64,000 bases of DNA from Rhodocytophaga rosea (lineage in GTDB: Bacteria; Bacteroidota; Bacteroidia; Cytophagales; 172606-1), in contig NZ_CP048222.1 in NCBI RefSeq assembly GCF_010119975.1, positions 4,048,501-4,112,500 of the forward strand. Direction: 5' to 3'. The position numbers and the translations under genes were made by a program. Below, one piece after another: positions 60,772-64,000 of this stretch (position 1 is its first letter; every line of letters starts with the position of its first letter). The notes beneath the pieces were generated by a model. It saw only the letters and a list, made by a program, of their open reading frames with translations. It was not told the DNA's origin and searched no databases.

Positions 60772-63700
60772 TCAGCCAATAAACTCAAGTCGTTGTTCGA
60801 GTTCCTCGTATACTTCATCACAGATTGTAGAAATTTTCTTTACCAGGGTAGCTACTTCTGCCAGTTGGCTCTCCTGACTTGCGTATTTTTCGAGCTGCAT
60901 AATAATCGGTTGCAGTTCTGCAATACCCATCATGGCAATGGTTGCTTTCATCTTATGAGCCATATAGCGGATATTAGCCCAGTCGGCAGTTTGAGTAGCC
61001 CGTTGAAGTATATCTATAAAGCCTGGGGTTTGCTTCATAAACAAACGGATCATTTCCTTAATAAATTTTTTATCACTGGCTGATACATCTTCCAGATAAT
61101 TGAGGTCTATGTGCTGAAATTTCTGTAGCGAAGCTGGTTGTGACTGTATATTCATAGCGTAACTGGATGAAGAATATTTGAGAAGCTTGGCGTAAAGATC
61201 TTTTGGCTCAAAAGGTTTGGTAATAAAGTCATTCATGCCAGCTTCCAATGTATTTTGCTTTACATTCATTAATGCAGAAGCAGTGAGTGCCAGAATAGGA
61301 ATATGCTTAAGATATTCCTGCATATTATTTCTGATAAAACGGGTCGTTGCATATCCATCTAAAGTCGGCATTTGCAAGTCCATTAATATAAGCTGGTACC
61401 AGTTTGTTTTTAATTTGTCAATGGCTTCCATACCATCCGCAGCAATATCTGTTTCAACGCCCCACTTTTTCAGGAATTTACAGGCGACCATCTGGTTCAT
61501 CTTATTATCTTCTACCAGTAATATTTTTAATCCCCGCAAACTATGCGAAAACTCATCCACAGCCTGAGGTTGATTGCGGGTTATTTGTCGGGCAGCCAAA
61601 CTAAAAGTAAGCTCAAATGCAAATTCACTACCCATCCCCAGCTTGCTACTTACCTTTATAGAACCTCCCTGCAATTCAATGAGCCTTTTTGTGATTGTTA
61701 AACCTAAGCCGGTGCCTCCATATTTACGGGTTGTTTCGCTGCTGGCCTGGGTAAAACTCTCAAATATGGAACTCAATTTGTCAGTTTCAATACCAATGCC
61801 GGTATCGCTTACCCTGAATTCTATGGTTACGCCTTTTACCTGTTGTTTTATTACTCTGGCATTTACTTCAACATAGCCTTTTTCTGTAAACTTAATTGCA
61901 TTACTTACCAGGTTAAGTAATATTTGATTTAAACGCACTGGATCGCCACACAATTTGGCAGGTATATGTTTATCTATGTTGAATAAGAGCCTGAGGTTTT
62001 TTTCTTCTGCTTTAAAATTAAGGCTTTGCTGAATACCTTTAAAAACAGAAACAGTCTCAAAATCAATTTGTTCAAAAGTAATTTTTCCTGATTCTATTTT
62101 TGAAAAATCCAGTATGTCGTTGATAATCACCATCAGGTTATCTGCGGAGAACTTAATGGCCTGGAGTTGCTCAATTTGTTCAGGAAGTGGGTTTTCCTCT
62201 AAAAGCAGGTGAGTTAACCCAATCACTGCATTTAGAGGTGTACGTATTTCATGGCTCATCACCGATAAGAACTGTTCCTTTGCCCGCATAGATTTTTCTG
62301 CTTCTTGCTTGGCATGGATTAATTCATTTTCTACCTTTTTCCGTTCCGTAATATTACGGGCTACTGTCTGGAAACCTTTCAGCAAGTCACCTTCCATTAA
62401 CATGTGCACGCTTTGCCCTACCCATATAATTTCACCTTTGCCTGTAATTCCTTTAAATTCAATATAAGTATCCGGAATCTGTTCATAATATTGTTTCCGG
62501 TAAAAATCTTCCAGGATATGTATATATTCTGTTACAACAAATTCGGAATAATGCCTGCCCAGTAATTGATCTTCGCTATATCCCAGAACATGGCAGGCAA
62601 CAGGATTTGCGTAAATAAGATAACCTTTGTGGTCGCTGCCATAAATCATATCACTTGCACATTCTACCAGCTGCCTGTATTTGAGTTCACTGTTCTTAAG
62701 TTTTTCCAGAGTTTTCTTCTGGTCGGTAATGTCCTGTGACATGGCCAGTACCTGTACACTTCCATCTTTCAAATACAGCGGCTTTTTTATGGTATGAAAC
62801 CAGAATGTTTCCCCAGTTGGCCTTGTAAATGGCTCCTGTAACTCTATAGTAATACCTTGTTCAATTACCTGGCGGTCAGTGTTGCGGAAATGCTCATTCT
62901 CTTCCTTCTGGGTATGCAGCCGGTAGTTATTCTGGAATATGAGTTCCTCTTTCTCCATACCATATAAGTCGGCTGTTGCCTGATTCACCATCAGGAAGTT
63001 ACCCTCCAGGTCTTTTACAAAAATCAGGTTTGGCCCTGTATCGAGTACCTGCCGGATAAAAGTTTCCTGGGTACGGAGTTCTTCCTCTGCTTTGGCCCGG
63101 CCGGTAATATCAATAAAGTAACCCAATAACAAAGGGGCTTCTTCATCCGTCTGCACAATGATCTTTCCCGACAGCACATACATGGTTTGATCCTTGTATG
63201 AAATCTTTTCTTCGCCAGATATCAGCTTTTTGCTTTTCCATACCTTTTTTTCCGCAGTTGCTAAGCGGCTGGCTGTTTCTTCATTAAAAATATCGAAATC
63301 AGTCTTACCCAGCATGTCTGTTGGTAACATATCAAGCGTCTGGGCAATATGCCGGTTAATAAATACATATCTGCCTTCCCGGTCCTTAATAAAAATGTCG
63401 ATAGGGAGTTTATTGAGAATAGTATTAAATAAGCTCTTCTGGGTATGAATTTCTTTTTCGTAAAGCTTACGCTGGGAAATATCACGGAATGCCGCCACTC
63501 TTACTTCTTTTCCCTTATACTGATGTTTTTTCGAAAGAATTTCTACAGGCAGGTAGCTACCATCTTTTTTAATTAATACCGTTTCATAGGGCTCATCAGG
63601 TTTATTACTGATGCGTATTTTCACCTCTTCCTGCAACTCCGGAACTACAAAACTAAGCAGGTGTTTTCCAATTACATCTTCAGGGGTATATTGTAATGCG

Positions 63701-64000
63701 GCCAGACTGGCCTGGTTTACTTCCAGAATAATTCCCTGGTCATGTACAGCAATTCCTTCAAACGCAGCTTCAAAGAGTGTCTTGTATCTTTCTTCACTTT
63801 CTTTTAAAGCCAGTGCTGCTTTTTTTTGATCGGTGATATCCCGGCCAATACCTAACATTTCGGTTACTTCACCCTGATTATTAAAGAATGCTTTATCTGT
63901 CCATTGATGCCACCTCACTTCTCCATCCGGCATAATTACCCGGTGTTCGTTCCGTACTACGGCGTTTTCAGGTGTTATCGTAGCATATTGTTGTTTTATA
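60772..64000 (-). CDS. Multi-PAS hybrid sensor histidine kinase with receiver and HPt (5' end outside window)
   Basis: The frame is open to the right edge, so the N-terminus is missing; the visible 1076 residues are cytoplasmic in look. About five PAS domains lie in series, with PAC-type ends such as GIGRDITDQKK, AFRDISQRKL, GYFIDITGRAK, AMSQDITDQKK and TVARNITERKK. The HisKA acceptor His is in SHEIRTPLNAVIG (codon 62251-62253), followed by HATPase motifs DTGIGI and GGTGLGL. The receiver Asp is in LMDLQMPTLDGY (codon 61378-61380), and the HPt His is in AHKMKATIAMMG (codon 60955-60957). It is a self-contained phosphorelay, like the kinase at 1591 but without a visible Cache domain. Confidence 0.92.
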   Translation of the reverse strand, partial: IKQQYATITPENAVVRNEHRVIMPDGEVRWHQWTDKAFFNNQGEVTEMLGIGRDITDQKKAALALKESEERYKTLFEAAFEGIAVHDQGIILEVNQASLAALQYTPEDVIGKHLLSFVVPELQEEVKIRISNKPDEPYETVLIKKDGSYLPVEILSKKHQYKGKEVRVAAFRDISQRKLYEKEIHTQKSLFNTILNKLPIDIFIKDREGRYVFINRHIAQTLDMLPTDMLGKTDFDIFNEETASRLATAEKKVWKSKKLISGEEKISYKDQTMYVLSGKIIVQTDEEAPLLLGYFIDITGRAKAEEELRTQETFIRQVLDTGPNLIFVKDLEGNFLMVNQATADLYGMEKEELIFQNNYRLHTQKEENEHFRNTDRQVIEQGITIELQEPFTRPTGETFWFHTIKKPLYLKDGSVQVLAMSQDITDQKKTLEKLKNSELKYRQLVECASDMIYGSDHKGYLIYANPVACHVLGYSEDQLLGRHYSEFVVTEYIHILEDFYRKQYYEQIPDTYIEFKGITGKGEIIWVGQSVHMLMEGDLLKGFQTVARNITERKKVENELIHAKQEAEKSMRAKEQFLSVMSHEIRTPLNAVIGLTHLLLEENPLPEQIEQLQAIKFSADNLMVIINDILDFSKIESGKITFEQIDFETVSVFKGIQQSLNFKAEEKNLRLLFNIDKHIPAKLCGDPVRLNQILLNLVSNAIKFTEKGYVEVNARVIKQQVKGVTIEFRVSDTGIGIETDKLSSIFESFTQASSETTRKYGGTGLGLTITKRLIELQGGSIKVSSKLGMGSEFAFELTFSLAARQITRNQPQAVDEFSHSLRGLKILLVEDNKMNQMVACKFLKKWGVETDIAADGMEAIDKLKTNWYQLILMDLQMPTLDGYATTRFIRNNMQEYLKHIPILALTASALMNVKQNTLEAGMNDFITKPFEPKDLYAKLLKYSSSSYAMNIQSQPASLQKFQHIDLNYLEDVSASDKKFIKEMIRLFMKQTPGFIDILQRATQTADWANIRYMAHKMKATIAMMGIAELQPIIMQLEKYASQESQLAEVATLVKKISTICDEVYEELEQRLEFIG

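Noticed and set aside
1-64000. tRNA, rRNA or riboswitch genes
   Set aside because: No T-loop-type sequences in cloverleaf context, rRNA segments or familiar riboswitch cores were found by reading; only the SRP RNA was convincing.

Overview
The window looks like chromosome from a Bacteroidota bacterium of the order Cytophagales, perhaps a Rhodocytophaga-like genus (inference from gene content). It carries a type IX secretion plug protein (DUF5103), a PUR-family DUF3276 protein, a WG-repeat protein, a PD40-OmpA protein, a DUF2723 membrane glycosyltransferase and a type III polyketide synthase. It also has long PAS/Cache hybrid histidine kinases, few visible Shine-Dalgarno sites, and a clear Bacteroidota-type promoter (TTTN-N19-TAnnTTTG) in front of its signal recognition particle (SRP) RNA gene. 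No tRNA, rRNA, CRISPR array or prophage was seen.

Layout. 1-10.3 kb, + strand: the end of an FG-GAP/VCBS repeat protein, a Cache-HAMP-PAS hybrid kinase, a MacB/FtsX-type permease, DUF2723 and a prohibitin-like SPFH protein. 10.4-22.8 kb, mostly - strand: two small divergent ORFs and an RDD membrane protein, then a catabolic island. The island holds a secreted AGE-type epimerase with an Fn3 domain, a Tat-exported TIM-barrel isomerase, a DMFA2_C-type protein, a PVC-type c-type-haem dehydrogenase lipoprotein and two tandem Tat-exported mandelate-racemase-family enzymes. An alkaline-phosphatase-superfamily enzyme is divergent from it. Together they suggest extracytoplasmic sugar or sugar-acid processing coupled to electron transfer. 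24.3-27.4 kb: an accessory patch of small orphan genes separated by imperfect palindromic repeats, two of which share an exact 32-bp segment, like a gene-cassette array, followed by an SRPBCC gene, a decayed PhzF gene and DUF4180.

27.4-35.6 kb: a site-2 protease, the SRP RNA gene (- strand), a lipoprotein, OsmC, PD40-OmpA, the WG-repeat protein and a lone type III PKS. 35.6-38.9 kb: a disrupted region with a frameshifted IS110-family element, a multiply frameshifted glycosidase-like remnant and small orphans. 38.9-55.3 kb: mostly housekeeping genes (DinB, EttA, DUF349, DUF2795, an ABC ATPase, DUF58, RlpA-SPOR, DUF3276, an AI-2E-type exporter, YchF, a stand-alone Cas6, MscS, the T9SS plug and a second ABC-F protein). 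55.4-64 kb: a protein-kinase-like receptor lacking every canonical catalytic residue of the HRD and DFG motifs, an MFS exporter divergent from an Lrp/AsnC regulator with two Lrp-like boxes between them, a GDP-mannose 4,6-dehydratase, and a multi-PAS hybrid kinase running off the right edge.

The best candidates for something new are the cassette-like array, the pseudokinase/NTF2-like receptor, the orphan Cas6, and the Tat/haem catabolic island with duplicated enolase-superfamily enzymes.
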